Assembly (NCBI GenBank): GCA_947652115.1
Contig: OX393564.1
Span: forward strand, 3,731,098 to 3,795,097
DNA: 64,000 bases
Direction of reading: 5' to 3'
Source: Blastomussa wellsi
Lineage: Eukaryota > Cnidaria > Anthozoa > Scleractinia > Plerogyridae
Under the pieces are notes generated by a model, which had not been told where the DNA came from, did not search any database, and saw only the letters and a list, made by a program, of their open reading frames with translations. Within the stretch, counting starts at the first letter, position 1; each line of letters opens with the position of its first letter. This document shows, piece after piece, positions 24,501 to 36,986 of the stretch. The position numbers were made by a program, and so were the translations under genes.

Positions 24501-27500
24501 ATCGCTCTTATAAAAATTCTTCAAAAGTATGTCAGGTTAAAGATCCGGGAAGGTAAGGTAAGTCTGCAGTCGGGCCAAGTGACCCATCAGGCCGGAGCTT
24601 ATTTCCGGTTTCTGTAGCATGAAGCGACAGAGAGTATTTCTACTCCCCCCTGGATGGGATGCTAGTCCATCGCAGGGTTACCCCCCAGCAGTAAATTCGC
24701 CGGTACCCATTTATACACCTGGGTGAAGAGAGGCACTGTGAGAGTAAAGTGTCTTGCCCAAGAACACAACGCAGTGGCCCGGCCAGGAAAAGATCCGGGA
24801 AGGGTTTTCCAAAATTAGGGAGCTTAAGCAATGACGACGGCGACGGCGACGGCTAGGACGACGCCTGCTAAAAAATGGTTTTATATTTACGCAAGAATCT
24901 CGCAATTGCCTTGATGCATTTGGTGCATCTATCGCTTTCAAACGCAGTTCTTGTAGAAAATATATGGACGGCGTTTATTTTTAAAAAGAAAAACGAAAAT
25001 TTAGCCCTCGAGGTTCAGGTTCTCCAAAGTACTCAGAAATTGGTCATTTCACGTTGTTGTTTTGCAGAGGACGGCAAAGAAATGTACAATGAAGAATTAT
25101 AACGCACGTGTAGAGCTATTGTACTCCTAATTAAATCTTTTGTTTAGCGACGTTCTCGTTGACGTTGCCGTCGTGGTTTGCTTAAGCTCCCTATTATCCC
25201 TTGATGACAGGTTATTCAGTCTCGTTTAAAGTGGGGCATGACGTCACTACGGTGTTATGGTAACTCCGATCACGATAAAATTTCATAAAACTTCATCTGA
25301 AACTTTGATCTTTCCCTAGTGCACCTGGAGCAATCGATTTTCTGTCGGATTCTCTATGGTGGTACGCTAGCTACTCAAAGTTGAAAGGTATCATCATTCA
25401 AAAATCCGATCGAGCCACCTCAAATAGATGTAGTCATAATATATTCGTTAGTTCATTTTTACTGATTCAGCCACTCAGCTATCCACTCATTGATTTCATT
25501 TTCACTCACCAATGTTTTTATGCCTCAACTCAAGGGTCTAAAAGCTTCAAGGAATAGAAATTTGTTAAAAGATGCAGGATATAAAGAAACCTGCACAGTA
25601 GAGAATAGAGCAGCGTCCAAATCATAATACAGAAAACAAAATCAAGCACACAACCTAATAAAATATCAGATCCTCGTTATCTATTTTCTTGAAACTGTTC
25701 TATCTTCCAAACTAAAATTAAATGAAACTATCGTTTGCATAGATTCACATTCTGAAAGGAATTTACTATATCCATTTCAAAATCAAACTGCTATGAGTAA
25801 AAAACGTTTTGTTTTAATAACAATAACAATAACAATAACAATAACAATAACAATAACAATAACAATAACAATAACAATAACAATAATAATAATAGTAATA
25901 ATTGCTTTATTCAGCATTTCCACAAGGTGGCTCATCATCTGCTAAATATATATCTTCTAAAATACAATTTTTCGGTTTGAAATGCCAGGCTGGGGACGCA
26001 CCGTCGGTGGGGGGCAAGGTGCTAACGTGCTCCAACAAGCGATGCTTCCAGTCGCAGATGACAGGAGATGTCAGTCAGTAAACGGAAGGCTTGGTCGCGT
26101 CTATGCTGATACTATGATATGCGCTGGAGGCCAAGGACGGGGTGGATGTCAGGTTAAATATATAGATTTAGCCAAGCCTAAAGCGGAGCTCCGTTCCAGG
26201 AGCCCATAACGCTCGTTTGTAAAAATGCCTTCACAGCCGAAATAAATCAGAATAATTAAACATCAACTCCAATTAATTTCAGAAATTCCCCTGAGAACGA
26301 CCATTAAAAATTACAAAATCCTGACAGAATCCTAAAAACATCGGGCATAAGCCCGCCATCAATGGAAAAACAATACTTGGTCAGCAGTAAACTTTAAAAA
26401 ACCGTGACCTCGATGAGTTCTAAACCTGAACCTGTGATATGGTCATGTGATATTGATCAGCGGATACCTTCTTTTAATTTGACAGCTGTCAATTGACCAT
26501 AACATGGCAAAGATGTAAGCTTTAATATGGTAACCTTTTAAAATGCTAACCAGGTCGAGATCTCTTTGGACTATGGCCGTCACATTGAACGCCGTTCGCA
26601 TGTACGGACGTATTTTCCACGCGCCCGCGAGTCGGGCCGCTTGTCATTTCGACCATGAAAAATGAAAGGCATGGTTCTCCTGTTTGTACTTTCTATGCGT
26701 GCTTGGTTCTCCTCTTTTTATGGGTATGGGGTCCACTCTGCGGCCTTTTGGGCATCATGGTGTATCCGTTTTATTGTAGTTAACTAATCCCGAAATTAAA
26801 ACTAGAAGAAATGTATAATTACTGTCAACGGCAATTCGAGGTTCGGCAATAAACGTTTCGTTGTACACTGCAACCCTGGCTTATGGTCACCTTCGTCGTT
26901 AATATGGACACCTCGTTATCATACACCCATTTTTTCAATGAAGGTGGGGGGGGGGGGGGGGGGTGGGGGTTGCGGCAGTTAAAACGGTCGTCGATAAAGC
27001 CATATATTGGTTATCTCATTTGGATTTTATCTTACTCCTTAGGGAGACAGTGGCGGACCTTTCGTATGCAATGAAGGGGGGAGATGGGTTCTCCGTGGTG
27101 CTGTGAGTTGGGGTCACCAACATTGTAGGACCGACTACTTCACCGTGTTTGCCAGAGTCAGTACCTTCGTCAATTGGATACAGCAGAGAACTGGAGGTAA
27201 GTAAACCGTATATGATTACTTTATAGTAAATAAATGTTCCTTATAAGAGGGTAATGGCCGAAGTTGCAGGGAGCTTTAATGTGAGCTAACTTCTATTTTT
27301 TTGAGAATCTTCTGGATTGATCTTTTTTGGATGTCTTATGTTGTCTTATGTTGAATCATATGCTTTCATTCTGTAACTCATTTTGTTTTTGTTGTTGTTG
27401 TTGTGTCTGGTAAAGAACCTTTCATAAGCAGACGCCAAGTGTTGTGTAAGTCCCCACCTCCCCCCACTTATAAGCCCCTCCGATTAACGGCCCATCTACC

Positions 27501-29022
27501 TGTAAACAAATAATAAATTTGATTATAAGCACCCTACTTTAGCTTTTTCATTTTAAGTGTAATTCGACTTTTTATGACGTTTTAATTAACTGAAAACAGT
27601 AAATGCAAAACGTGTTTTGATCAGCTCTGTTACAGCTTGTTTTGAAGCCACACATTTGGTCTAAAGTTCTCAATGCGTTCAAACGGAATCTCATGCCTTT
27701 TATGACAATCTTTATAGTAAAAGAAATGTAATAAGAAATAATTCCACAATCGTAACCTCCTTACTCATCTCGGTTCTATTGCTGGTTTTTACTGTCACGC
27801 TATCAAAAACTAAATTCGAAACAATTCAACTACAGAAGCTAAGAATTTCAGGCCTGTGCGGTATGTCGTTCGCGAGTTAACAATGTGTCCTTCCGTTGGA
27901 CACAAATATGGCCGCCGTGATGCCGGAGAAACCATCTAGAGTTCAATTGTGCTATAATAGCGACTACTTTTGGCTCATGAGCTATTAAACTTCCGCATAA
28001 ACACCACTTATTATATTTGAAATGTTCAAACTGCTGAAAATCGAAAGGATAGGCTTTTTTCAAAACGAAGGACACATTATCGAGCTGAAATTTTTCGGAA
28101 AGCTATATTTTTTAGTTCACCTTACACCTGGTGGCAAAGAAAATGTAGCAGGTCGAGCGAATTTTATGACGTCACATGAAAACCAAGAATTACCATTGCG
28201 CATCTTCTCATTTTGTTTATTTCCTTGCATTATGTTAGGAGCTGGAGGAGGAGGAGGAGGCGGCGGTGGTGGTAGTAAGTAACTTTGTAACGTTTCTAAA
28301 CGCGATAGTTCTACTGTTAAAGGAACGATAACAAAAAATACCATTTCCTAATCAACTGAAGCCACAAGCTGCCTTTTCTAACGAGTTGCTATTGACAACA
28401 GTTTATAATTCCATATCTGTTATACGGGGAGGGGGAAAATTGAAAAGGTCTTTAAAATGCGACATAGTGGTTCCACGCAACCAAGAGTGCGCATACGCAG
28501 TAGCAATCGGATGGTTACTATTGGCATAGTGAACAGAATACAATATAATGTTAAATAAATGGACCTTCACTTGTTCGAATCCCGTTGAAGACCAAAATTT
28601 TTCCTTACTTCTTTATTCAAATTGCTTAAAATTGGAAATCCACTGCGATGATCATTTCTCACTTTTAGAAGTGCCTCTGTCACGTCGCCCAGCGTCTCTG
28701 TTACGTGGTTCGAGTTTAATGCTGGGTTTCCCAAGCATTTATCTTGCCGGTACTATAACATAACAGGATGAAGAGAGGCACTGTGAAAGCAAAGTGTCTT
28801 GCCCAAGGACGCCTCTCAAGTATGACGTGCAATCTCTTTGTGGGTGGGGTTTCTAATATGTGCAGTGAGTTTCTTCTGCTTGATTATGTTCATGAACTTA
28901 ATCAACCCTTAATTGTTGCAGACTGCATAGACAGAGATCCGCGCTGCGCGGGCTGGAGAGAGCATTGCCGTTCAAACCGTTACGTCATGCAGAACTGCAA
29001 ACGAACATGTGGTCGCTGTTGA
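21548..29022 (+). CDS. Secreted S1 serine protease with Gly-rich linker and C-terminal ShKT domain
   Basis: Seven exons: 21548-21617, 22546-22740, 23594-23800, 25989-26152, 27043-27196, 28239-28274, 28922-29022; introns are phase 1 except the phase-0 intron just before GDSGGP; 308 residues. Signal peptide about 1-23, then Cys-Gly, activation at Arg32|Val-Val-Asn-Gly. Triad His73 in the variant motif TASHC, Asp120 in YDVALL, Ser215 in GDSGGP. Gly-Gly-Cys-Gln precedes GDSGGP, so no trypsin Asp189. Residues 264-275 are nearly all Gly, and residues 277-308 form the ShKT domain with Cys at 277, 284, 291, 301, 305 and 308, ending in TGA. The exon-3 donor is GTTAAC, weak but in phase. Introns carry a 330-bp tandem duplication, a foldback element with a nested SINE and MITE, and two microsatellites. 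Confidence 0.9.
21657..22312. repeat. Imperfect tandem duplication, about 330 bp, in intron 1
   Basis: 21657-21980 and about 22000-22312 both read GGTTTTA(T/C)AGTGT..., GAACCTCTACTAACG, GTCTCGTCCCGACAATGCAT and finish GCGATCTCTCAT. Copies differ by small indels and substitutions. Confidence 0.8.
22886..22917. repeat. AAG microsatellite
   Basis: About ten AAG/GAA units in intron 2 of the 21548 protease. Confidence 0.85.
24554..24788 (-). mobile_element. 5'-truncated SINE with 15-bp target-site duplication, nested in the foldback element
   Basis: Same body as 19889-20190 but the tRNA-like head stops in the B-box region. AAAGATCCGGGAAGG flanks it on both sides (24539-24553 and 24789-24803). 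The interrupted foldback arm is continuous when the insertion is ignored. Confidence 0.85.
24816..25193. mobile_element. Nested palindromic MITE, TAGGGAGCTTAAGCAA ends
   Basis: Left TAGGGAGCTTAAGCAA and right TTTGCTTAAGCTCCCTA are inverted, followed inward by inverted GACGACGGCGAC / GTTGCCGTCGT segments. It splits the right arm of the foldback element. Confidence 0.8.
25815..25896. repeat. AATAAC microsatellite
   Basis: About 13 copies of AATAAC followed by AAT units, roughly 90 bp before exon 4 of the 21548 protease. Confidence 0.9.
26946..26969. repeat. Poly-G tract
   Basis: Long G run with one T, about 75 bp before the exon carrying the catalytic Ser. Confidence 0.85.
28766..28815 (-). 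repeat. SINE body fragment
   Basis: GAAGAGAGGCACTGTGA, AAGCAAAGTGTCTTGCCCAA matches the body of the SINE family at 19889-20190. It lies in the last intron of the 21548 protease. Confidence 0.65.
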
Positions 29023-30068
29023 TGGAGGTTGGTACTTACAAGCACTGACCAAGGCAAGGCTAAGCATAACAAAAAAAAATATATTTCACGTTTTCATAGT
29101 AAAAAAATGCATATCTGATAATCGAGCCAAATCGAAGCAATAATACATTTTTTTAGTTGACAACTTTTGTTGGTTACGATGTAACTGACCATCCACGAAA
29201 AAAGATATGACAGTGTTACTGGGCCGAAATTGTGTTGTATAGTAAGAAAATCATTATAAAAAACATAGGGGTCGCAGGCTTTGTACTGATATTTAACATC
29301 TGTTATTATCATAATTGATAATAATGATTGAATAGCTTGCACTTATCTCGTTTCTTTCACTTTTAAATTGCAGGTTGGAACCATGGCAAAGAGTGATATC
29401 TGCTTGTAGTATCACGTACTTAGAAAAAAATAACAGAATCACAATTATTTGCCAGAAACTATGTAGATGAAGGTGACAAATAATCCATTAAAATGACGCA
29501 TGAGAGGAAGCTTTTACAGCCACTGATGACACTCATTTGCACAAAAACCCTTCGCATATAATTCCCCTTTCCCGTCCCCTGTCAAACCCCAGCCGAAAAC
29601 GGGCCAATAAGCTTATATTACGACTTAGCTTTGTGTCGTGAAGTTTTGACCGATTCACGCTTTTATATTATAAGGCATAATATTAGTGGGTATACCTTTG
29701 CGCAGTAAGGTTTTATTATCACAAAGTCGTGTCTTTAATTTCGTTCACAATTTCTCAGTCAGCAAACAACAAATGATCCATTCTATCCTATCGTGTTTTT
29801 AATTTCGTTCACAATTTCTCAGTCAGCAAACAACAAATGATTCATCGTATCCTAAATTAAATGCTATTGGTGTGTTTAGGTTTAACTGATAAATTTTCGA
29901 CAAATGACAAATTGAAGTTAAAACACATCAGATCAATAAAAAGAGGAGATGTCATTTTCTGATGTGTTTTATGTCTTCTGAAAGCTGTGTTTGTTCAGAA
30001 AAGGTTATACAACTTTACAGCTATTGCCTACGTTTAATACAAAACGAATCCTTTCGGAAGTTCTGATC
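29023..30068. other. Intergenic region with a 64-bp tandem duplication
   Basis: TCGTGT(C/T)TTTAATTTCGTTC repeats at 29727-29790 and 29791-29854. The sequence before 29390 ends in a TTGCAG acceptor that could serve a 3'UTR intron of the preceding gene; an ATTAAA lies near 29487. No gene seen. Confidence 0.55.
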
Positions 30069-32229
30069 ATGAAGACCTGTTTCGTTATTTTAATAATTGT
30101 CTTTCTAAATTCCACTTTAGGGAAACGAGAAGGTAAGGCTGGTAATTTTTATCATTTTTTATTCAATATTTCTATTTCTATATTGAACTTGAATGTCGTG
30201 TCAGCTCCATAATTATACGTTTGGGAGATCCTACGGACTCGCATCAAAACACTATGAAAACCTTACTGAGGAGAGCAGAACAGTCGCTGAAACTAAAATC
30301 GTCGACGTCGACCCTATAAACTTCGAAGAGCTAAAATAATGAATTGAGATTAAAAACAAGGAATTTCTTTCCTTTGATAACACCCAAAAAAATAAAAATA
30401 TGCTACTATTTTCGCAGTAAAATCGGTGTACGTTTAGTACATACAGGAGCAATGAGTCTACGTTCCAAACAGTCATTTCAAAATATGCTTCAGTTTAGGG
30501 ATACGGGATATTTTTGGGAAAAAGTAACAGGATACGGGATATTTAAACAAAAGATTCTGGGATATCGAACATAATCGTTGGAGATACAAACCACCGCAAT
30601 TAACGGGCCAAAAAATAATGGGATACGGGATAGTCAGAACCCCCTAATGGGGCCTCCTTAATACTTAATTTAATTTGTAATCTAAATGTTTCAGTCGGAG
30701 TTCTAATATTCGATCGCGATCGATCTTCTCGAGCTATAGCATGATAGAACTATTGTCAACCATATTTTCGTTTATTTCTTGTAGCATCTAGTTTAAATAC
30801 AAGTATAGATAATTCCACGAACTTCACCAGCTGTATTTATTCAGATTAAGGGTGACATAAATATATACATAGGACCAAAAGCAGCAATGTTCCATAGTTG
30901 GCGTTGATAATATTATAACTATCATGAGAATTTGAGTTTCACAGTACAGATTCAAGCGCGCTATATATTACACATCACATTTTTAAATGACAGAACCTCG
31001 TGTTCATATAAATTGATTGATAGAACAGTCAAAATTGCTAAAAAAGTTCAAGAAAATATATTTAAAACCCTTGAAATCCAGTTAAATCTTGTTTCTGTAG
31101 CATGTAGTTGCTAGGAATATTTCTAATCCCCCTGGATGGGATGCTAGTCCATCGCAGGCTACTCCCCAGCGTTCTGGCAGGCCCGTGCCCTAAAAATTCT
31201 TTGGTGTCCATGTAGGGAGGCATTGTATAGTGTATTTTCCAAGTCAGCCCTGAGTTCATACCCGGACGGTTTGAACCTGAGTCCACCACACCTTACACTC
31301 AAAAATGGAGCCTAGCGCGTGAAAAATCGATTCCGTTTGGTAAGCATTGTGCAGAAACGTTCACCAAAGCTTACGCTGCGTGTGCATTAAGCTTCTTTCA
31401 GCGTTTTTCTTTAAGTTCAATATATTTCTGAGTAAAGTTGTTGTAATATATATGATTTTCTTTTCTTTCAGATTTTGAAAATGATTCAGCGAAATATGAA
31501 CGTAGCACAGGTGTGAAATATACGTGGGGGCAAACGTTTATGATTAGCTGTAAAATGTGCAAGGAATTGCGCGCGCTATGCTTGGTCAATTCGAGTTCGT
31601 TGTAAATTCGGCATAAACCAGTGGCCTACGTAACAATGCGTGTTAAGCCCGGGTTAAACTAGAATGAGAGTTGATGAGAGTTGCTCTCGTTTGACCAGAA
31701 ACTCTCACGCTCAAATTTTTTATGATAACCAATGTTTTCTCTGGTTTGGCCCGGGCTTTATATATTACTTCACGGATTAAAGTGCCCAAAATGTCCTTAA
31801 CAAATTATCAAAGAAACAAGAAAGCATGCACCCGTGCATTTTTAGTAATATCAGCAGGAGCTCGAGAAGTGCGGTGCAACTTCTACCTCACTATGCACCA
31901 CTCTCGTGGTTGCAGGAATATGCGAAGACACCAAATAAAACAATTTAGTATTTTTTTTCCATATAATTCTCCACCCCCTGTCCTTTTATGATATTTATTT
32001 GCATAAATTAACGCCACAAATGAACATTGACGGCAACAGAGAATAGGGAGAACAAGGTACAGTCTCCGGCAAAAGCATGTTGTCTTTTCATTCTTTTTTT
32101 CTGTTACACTTGTTTTTAGGATGCCGTGATTTAGCTGATTCGTTTGCCTGTGAAAGGTACGCCAATCAGAAGATGTGCCACTACAGCCACGTCAATCAAA
32201 TATGTAGGCATACATGCGGATCATGTTAG
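30069..32229 (+). CDS. Small secreted single-ShKT peptide (ShK-toxin-like family, function unknown)
   Basis: Three exons: 30069-30132, 31472-31510, 32120-32229, phase-1 introns, 70 residues. Exon 1 is a strongly hydrophobic signal peptide followed by Lys-Arg at residues 19-20. Exon 2 is a short acidic pro-segment of about 13 residues. Exon 3 is one ShKT domain with Cys at 36, 45, 54, 63, 67 and 70 (spacing x8-x8-x8-x3-x2) and a TAG straight after the last Cys. The order signal, acidic pro-region, Cys-rich domain is the layout of cnidarian secreted peptides and venom components. ShKT domains also occur in non-toxic enzymes and matrix proteins. The loop between the third and fourth Cys has no Lys-Tyr pair, the dyad of potassium-channel-blocking members, so channel block is not supported. 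A GTAAGT at 32236 suggests a 3'UTR intron. It sits between two protease-ShKT genes in the same orientation. Confidence 0.8.
30498..30656. repeat. GGGATACGGGATATTT repeat, copy 2
   Basis: Same iterated motif, ATATCGAACA and CCACCGCAATTAACGGG blocks and CCTAATGGGGCCTC end as 15825-16055; the left terminal repeat is missing. Located in intron 1 of the ShKT peptide gene. Confidence 0.8.
31096..31290 (-). repeat. Degenerate SINE copy
   Basis: CCCCCTGGATGGGATGCTAG and TCCATCGCAGG match the SINE family at 19889-20190; the rest is strongly diverged. Intron 1 of the ShKT peptide gene. Confidence 0.65.
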
Positions 32230-35200
32230 TCAGAAGTAAGTATAACTGCCCCCTGAGATCAAATTGATGATATCCGTTATTTTTTTTTTCATTTTCATGT
32301 ACTATCGACCAGAAGTATACAGAATCAATATTGTTAGCCGCGAGGTGAACAGTGATTAGGGCTTTTCTTTTCGCACCAAATTCATAGATAGTTTTCACTC
32401 ACTTGAGAAGGCGGCCATATTGGTAGCCTAAACAATACAAAATTATTGCGCAAAATTTGCATAAAAATAGAGTTTCAGAGGAGAAGAAGTCTATTGTTGT
32501 AGTCCACCAACATGGCCGCCGTGACGTCACGTAAAACGATCAAGAGGCCACTTTCGCTTAAAATTTAACTTTATAGCGAGGCCTTGAGGTCACGAACAAA
32601 AGAAATTAATAAACATGCATTTTTTTTATTTTCTTCGTTTGCGTCCTCTAGGCCTCGCTACCACGCTGAATTTTAATATATCAAAAGTGACCTATGACAT
32701 TAGCTCTCATGGGAAATAACATAATTTAATATAATTTATCAATTTACTGCCGTCCCGAACTTAATTCGCAGGTTTGATTCAGTCGCCGTGCTTTTGTCGA
32801 ACTTAATCCCTGAATTGAGTTCTGCACGTCAGAAGTGCGACGTCTGAACTGGGCCTTAGTGTGTCCGAAATGGACTGAAATTTGATAAAATGATTCAGAA
32901 AGTTGCATTGTACAAGAAAATGCAAAAAATCTCAATATCATCGATTTGGTATCAGGGGCACTTTAACAGGAAGGGTCCACTTATGAATCCTTGGCGAATT
33001 AAACGAAGGTTGACCTATTGAATATTATCAACACACTAGAAAGGATTCCAAACCAGAGCAAGGAGCACTTCTGGTTTTAATTAAGTAGTGATGGAGGTGG
33101 ATTGCTACAATATTTCCTACAGATTCCTACGGTGACCTCACATATTGTTAACTCATGCAGGATTCCTGATTATTCCTACCAGCAAGGATAATCGTTTATT
33201 ACTTCTGTGATACTCTCATACGATATACAAAAAAAACCGTGAAATCCTGCATTGGTCTTAAGTTAGATGGAAATGTATTTTATAAATTGACTTGTTTTTA
33301 TTTAAAAGTATTGACATTCATTCTTTTTTATATATTTCACAGAACGATCCTGTTCAATGGACCCTTGTGCAATGGAATTTTAATTTGTACAAGAAAAATA
33401 AAATAAAATGGGACACCATTCAAAATGATCGAAATTCTTCATTTTTTTTTTATTATTTTTATTTCAGTTATGTTCTGTTTTCTTTGTTTTCTTAGTAACT
33501 ATGTTATACGTTTTATAAAGAAATCACTTTGTTCTTTAGCCGTGTGATTATTGAGTTATAAATGCATTGGAAAGTTGCGCCTAGGTTTGCTCGGGCAGAT
33601 TTTTTTTCTTGAAAGCGCCTTGAGCCACCCTTTTACCCCCTCCCTTCCCTCTTATTCAGCTGTCCGGTAATTAGAGTAAGCGAACATTTCGATCAGTAAT
33701 CATTTGAATTATTTTATTCACTAACTTTTGGATTCAGGTTCTGCATCAATTTTGTGACAAAGCGGTGTTGCTGTTGTTGTTTAGTTTTAATCTAATATAA
33801 TGGCGAGACTAACAGCAAGCGAACCGAACGCGAGTCCCAAACGCGCGGGGGATTCACTTTTTTCCCAAATATATAACAGTCCCTCTACTTTTCTCGCCCC
33901 ACTCCCCAACCACGTGGAGCCGCCTGTTTGGCGCTGGCGTCCACTTCGCTCGCGAGTCTAGTAAAATAACCTCGCATAAATGAACGCAAACTGAGTTAAT
34001 TCTGTCAACACCTTTTGATTCTGTTAGAAGCGGCTTTGCGTTTACTGTTGAAAACGGATGAACTCCATAAGCTTCCATGCATAATATTTTGGATATAATG
34101 AACACGCTACCTGAGCTATTTGTAAATAAGGACTTTTAGGTTTTTCTAGAAGAACATTTACCAGGTGATAATACACCGCAGCTTTCGTTGACTTTTCATT
34201 ATCGAATAGGGCAGAGGGCATCCTATGTTTACAATGTCATCCTCATTAGCATAAGCGTTTCAGTTTCTGATCGAGTTATAAACATGATACCAGTTCTGTA
34301 TCGAAAGAACATGGAACTGTATTACCTTGAGCTATAAATTTGAGTCCGATGAATTAAATACTTTTTCTGTGATTTGGATTTGAAAACTCAAAATTTTGCA
34401 AAGAATGTGCGGGTTCATCAGCACTTTTAAAAAGGAAAGAAAATTCAGTTTTTGAAAGCTACTATCTCCTTCAATGTCATTGCAAAGAACGAACAATTTC
34501 ACTGACTATTAACTTTAACAGGCTCTCTATCTGGAGTCAATTTTTATATAACATGATTCCCACCCTAAGCAAATGTAAACAGTGACTTCAGTATTAATCG
34601 CGGTTTGTTGACAGATAAGTGACGAGACAACGAGAACGGCTAAAAAGGTCGATAACGCGTAGAAACTGAAGGGATAAGCCTCTACAAACGTCTGAACGGG
34701 TGAATTATGCAGTGAGCCAAACTTAAACTGTTTAACAGCCTTTGAGAAAAAGTTCATTGGCGCTTCTTACCACGATGCTTACAATTCGGCAAAACAGCTA
34801 TCATCTTTGGAAAAAGCAGGAAAAATAAGTCTGTTAGAAGGCGGATAGGCTTTTTTATTACAGGTTCGAAGATTGCACTGAATCAATTTCTTTTAGTTAC
34901 ACTCACAGAGTTGGTATTTGAATAATTTGTTGTTTGATCATCTTAAAACAACAAAATCAGCTGTCAAAGAAGGGTGGGCTCAGTTAACTAAAGCCTACGA
35001 TACCCAGGGAAATAAAGACTTCTTTGGGTGCATTCGCTTTCGGGTGCATTCGATATCGGGTTTCCCAATAAAACACGAAGTCCAAAAAAGGGATTAAGCC
35101 TTTTTCTGGATTGGTTGTTTGGGAAATCAGAAATTCGGATTTCAAAATCCAAATCCGGATTTACCAATCGAGTTCATTGTAAATGTCAAAGCTCTTAGCA

Positions 35201-35497
35201 CATTTTTATTCTACGATATTTGCCAGCATCCATTGCCCAAATTTCGCTGTAGCTATCTTCGTTATCTCGTCTATCTTCTCTCGGCAACAATTGAAATTAT
35301 TACGTCGGTGTATATATATGCCCTTTTCGGAAGTCATTTTTTTTAGCAGTTTTGGTAGGTGAAACGGTAACTGTTTTTTAGCCAGTCCAAATGACATGTA
35401 TCTTAACTGAATTTTTGTAACAAAAATACCATTCCTTTCTACCGAAACGTAAGGAAAAGAATGAGTTACTGTTTTACAAGACCACATCGAGTCTAGC

Positions 35498-35662
35498 CTG
35501 TTCTAGGCTCTCAGATAGTAGGGCACGCGAATAAAAGATTCGGGAGCGAAGGGGTGGGGTAAAGACGCGTTTTCACCTCAGCCGCACCTACTCGTTCTTC
35601 CGCTCGCTTCGCTCGCCCATCATTCCTTCGCGTGCACCACTATCTGAGAGCCTGGAACAGAC
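35498..35662. repeat. Palindromic MITE, GCCTGTTCTAGGCTCTCAG ends
   Basis: GCCTGTTCTAGGCTCTCAG and AGATAGT at the left are matched by ACTATCT and GAGAGCCTGGAACAG at the right; core has inverted GCGAGCGAAGCGAGC. Confidence 0.8.
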
Positions 35663-36895
35663 TACATAAAGTCTGCTTATGAGTGACAGACTAACATCTG
35701 TTCCAGGTGCATTTTTCGCAATTTCACAGTGCGAAGATAATTTAAGCAACTATATCATTTAATAAGGACAGCTGCAATAAGTCATTTCAGACTTGTCAAA
35801 AGCGATACTGCTCGCTTTTGAACCTATTGAGGTTATCATTGGATGATTGATGAGGTTATCATTGGATTTTGGATTTTGAAAATAATATAATTTTGCGTTG
35901 AAAATGTGCAAATACAATACAATTTTCTTTCTGTAAGCGGCAAAACTAGCCAATAAAACGATAGAAACCTAGACTATAGCCATTGGTCAATGCTAGGGAC
36001 CGATCGATGAATGGTACTGTAACACATATGTAAGGTATGCAGCACAAAAGACATGAACTAAACTGTAAAAAGTATCATGATATATTTTTAATCTGAGAAT
36101 ATTCATAAGAATATTTTCAGCCTAAAATCGGCAGAAAAATAAGAATATTCATCCCGCAAAAAACAATATTTTTATAAAAAAAGAGTGTACGTTCATACAT
36201 TAAATGAATTGCAACGATCCTGAGAGTTGAGAATGCGTGTAGCTCTTGGTATCACACTATCATGAAAAAAGCTATGACAATACGTCATGGCAATCATGTC
36301 ACCCTATCTCACTTCCGATATCTCTCCTTCTTTTTCTCGACCGAAGTTTCAATTTCTACTCGTTAAAACGTTATATTTATGTTTTATAACCCATTATTTA
36401 CAATTAATTTTTTAAACATACCAGTTTTGAGATACAAGTCGCCAAAGTAAGACCGATTTATTTATTTCATAATGGAGAACAGTGAGAAGCCATGAAACGA
36501 TAAATCCCTGCATTTTTTTCAGTTATGGCCTACAAGGAAGCAGCTCACGGGTTTAATTAAAAGAGAAAGATCAAGAGAAAGTACAGTTGAAAGTACAGCC
36601 GTATGGAATAAAGGAGTTTCCAAAAGGTTGTTTAAGTAAGTGACTTCCTTTCATCCTAGAGCTTTGGCGCACAATTAACAGACGGCAATTCAGTCGGACT
36701 TTCATTCGCCTAAAGTAAACGCCATTAGCATTCCAATTTCATTTATTTCTCTTCGCGTAATACAGAGGAACAAACAAGGGATTTTTACAAAAGCTCATAG
36801 ACAGGTGAAAAAAGATTCAAACCATCTGAGTTATCAAGTATCATGAATTTCAATTTAAAATTTAGGACTGTATACAAAAGGCGCGAGCGCTTTAT

Positions 36896-36903
36896 TTATA
36901 TAG
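36896..36903 (+). promoter_or_regulatory. Possible TATA box
   Basis: TTTATATA about 84 bp before the ATG of the 36987 protease. Motif and spacing only. Confidence 0.3.
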
Positions 36904-36986
36904 GATACCCAGGTGAGCCTCCATGCAGTCCATAAAACAAGAATTAAACTGAAAATTTTACCACAGTTTGGGACCATTTTTTCATG

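Larger units (their letters stand above)
23826..25421. mobile_element. Large foldback element with TTAAGGTGGCTC ends in intron 3
   Basis: Left end TTAAGGTGGCTCGATCGG and right end CCGATCGAGCCACCT are inverted. Arms of several hundred bases match, for example TTTATTTCAGACCAAAGTCA near 24380 against its inverse near 24240. A SINE (24554-24788) and a second palindromic element (24816-25193) are nested in the right arm. The end motif is shared with the element at 5958-7406. No transposase ORF. Confidence 0.85.
32230..36986. other. Intergenic region without a supported gene
   Basis: AT-rich. It contains a dispersed block TAGTCCACCAACATGGCC plus CCGTGACGTCACGT (about 32494-32540, related to 16978-17015), an inverted repeat around 32564-32700 and the palindromic element at 35498-35662. 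ORFs are short and show no domain. Confidence 0.55.

Noticed and set aside
32230..36986. Another ShKT or protease gene in the gap between the peptide and the 36987 gene
   Set aside because: Searched both strands by eye for TAAHC-, DIAL-, GDSGGP- and ShKT-type Cys patterns and found none.
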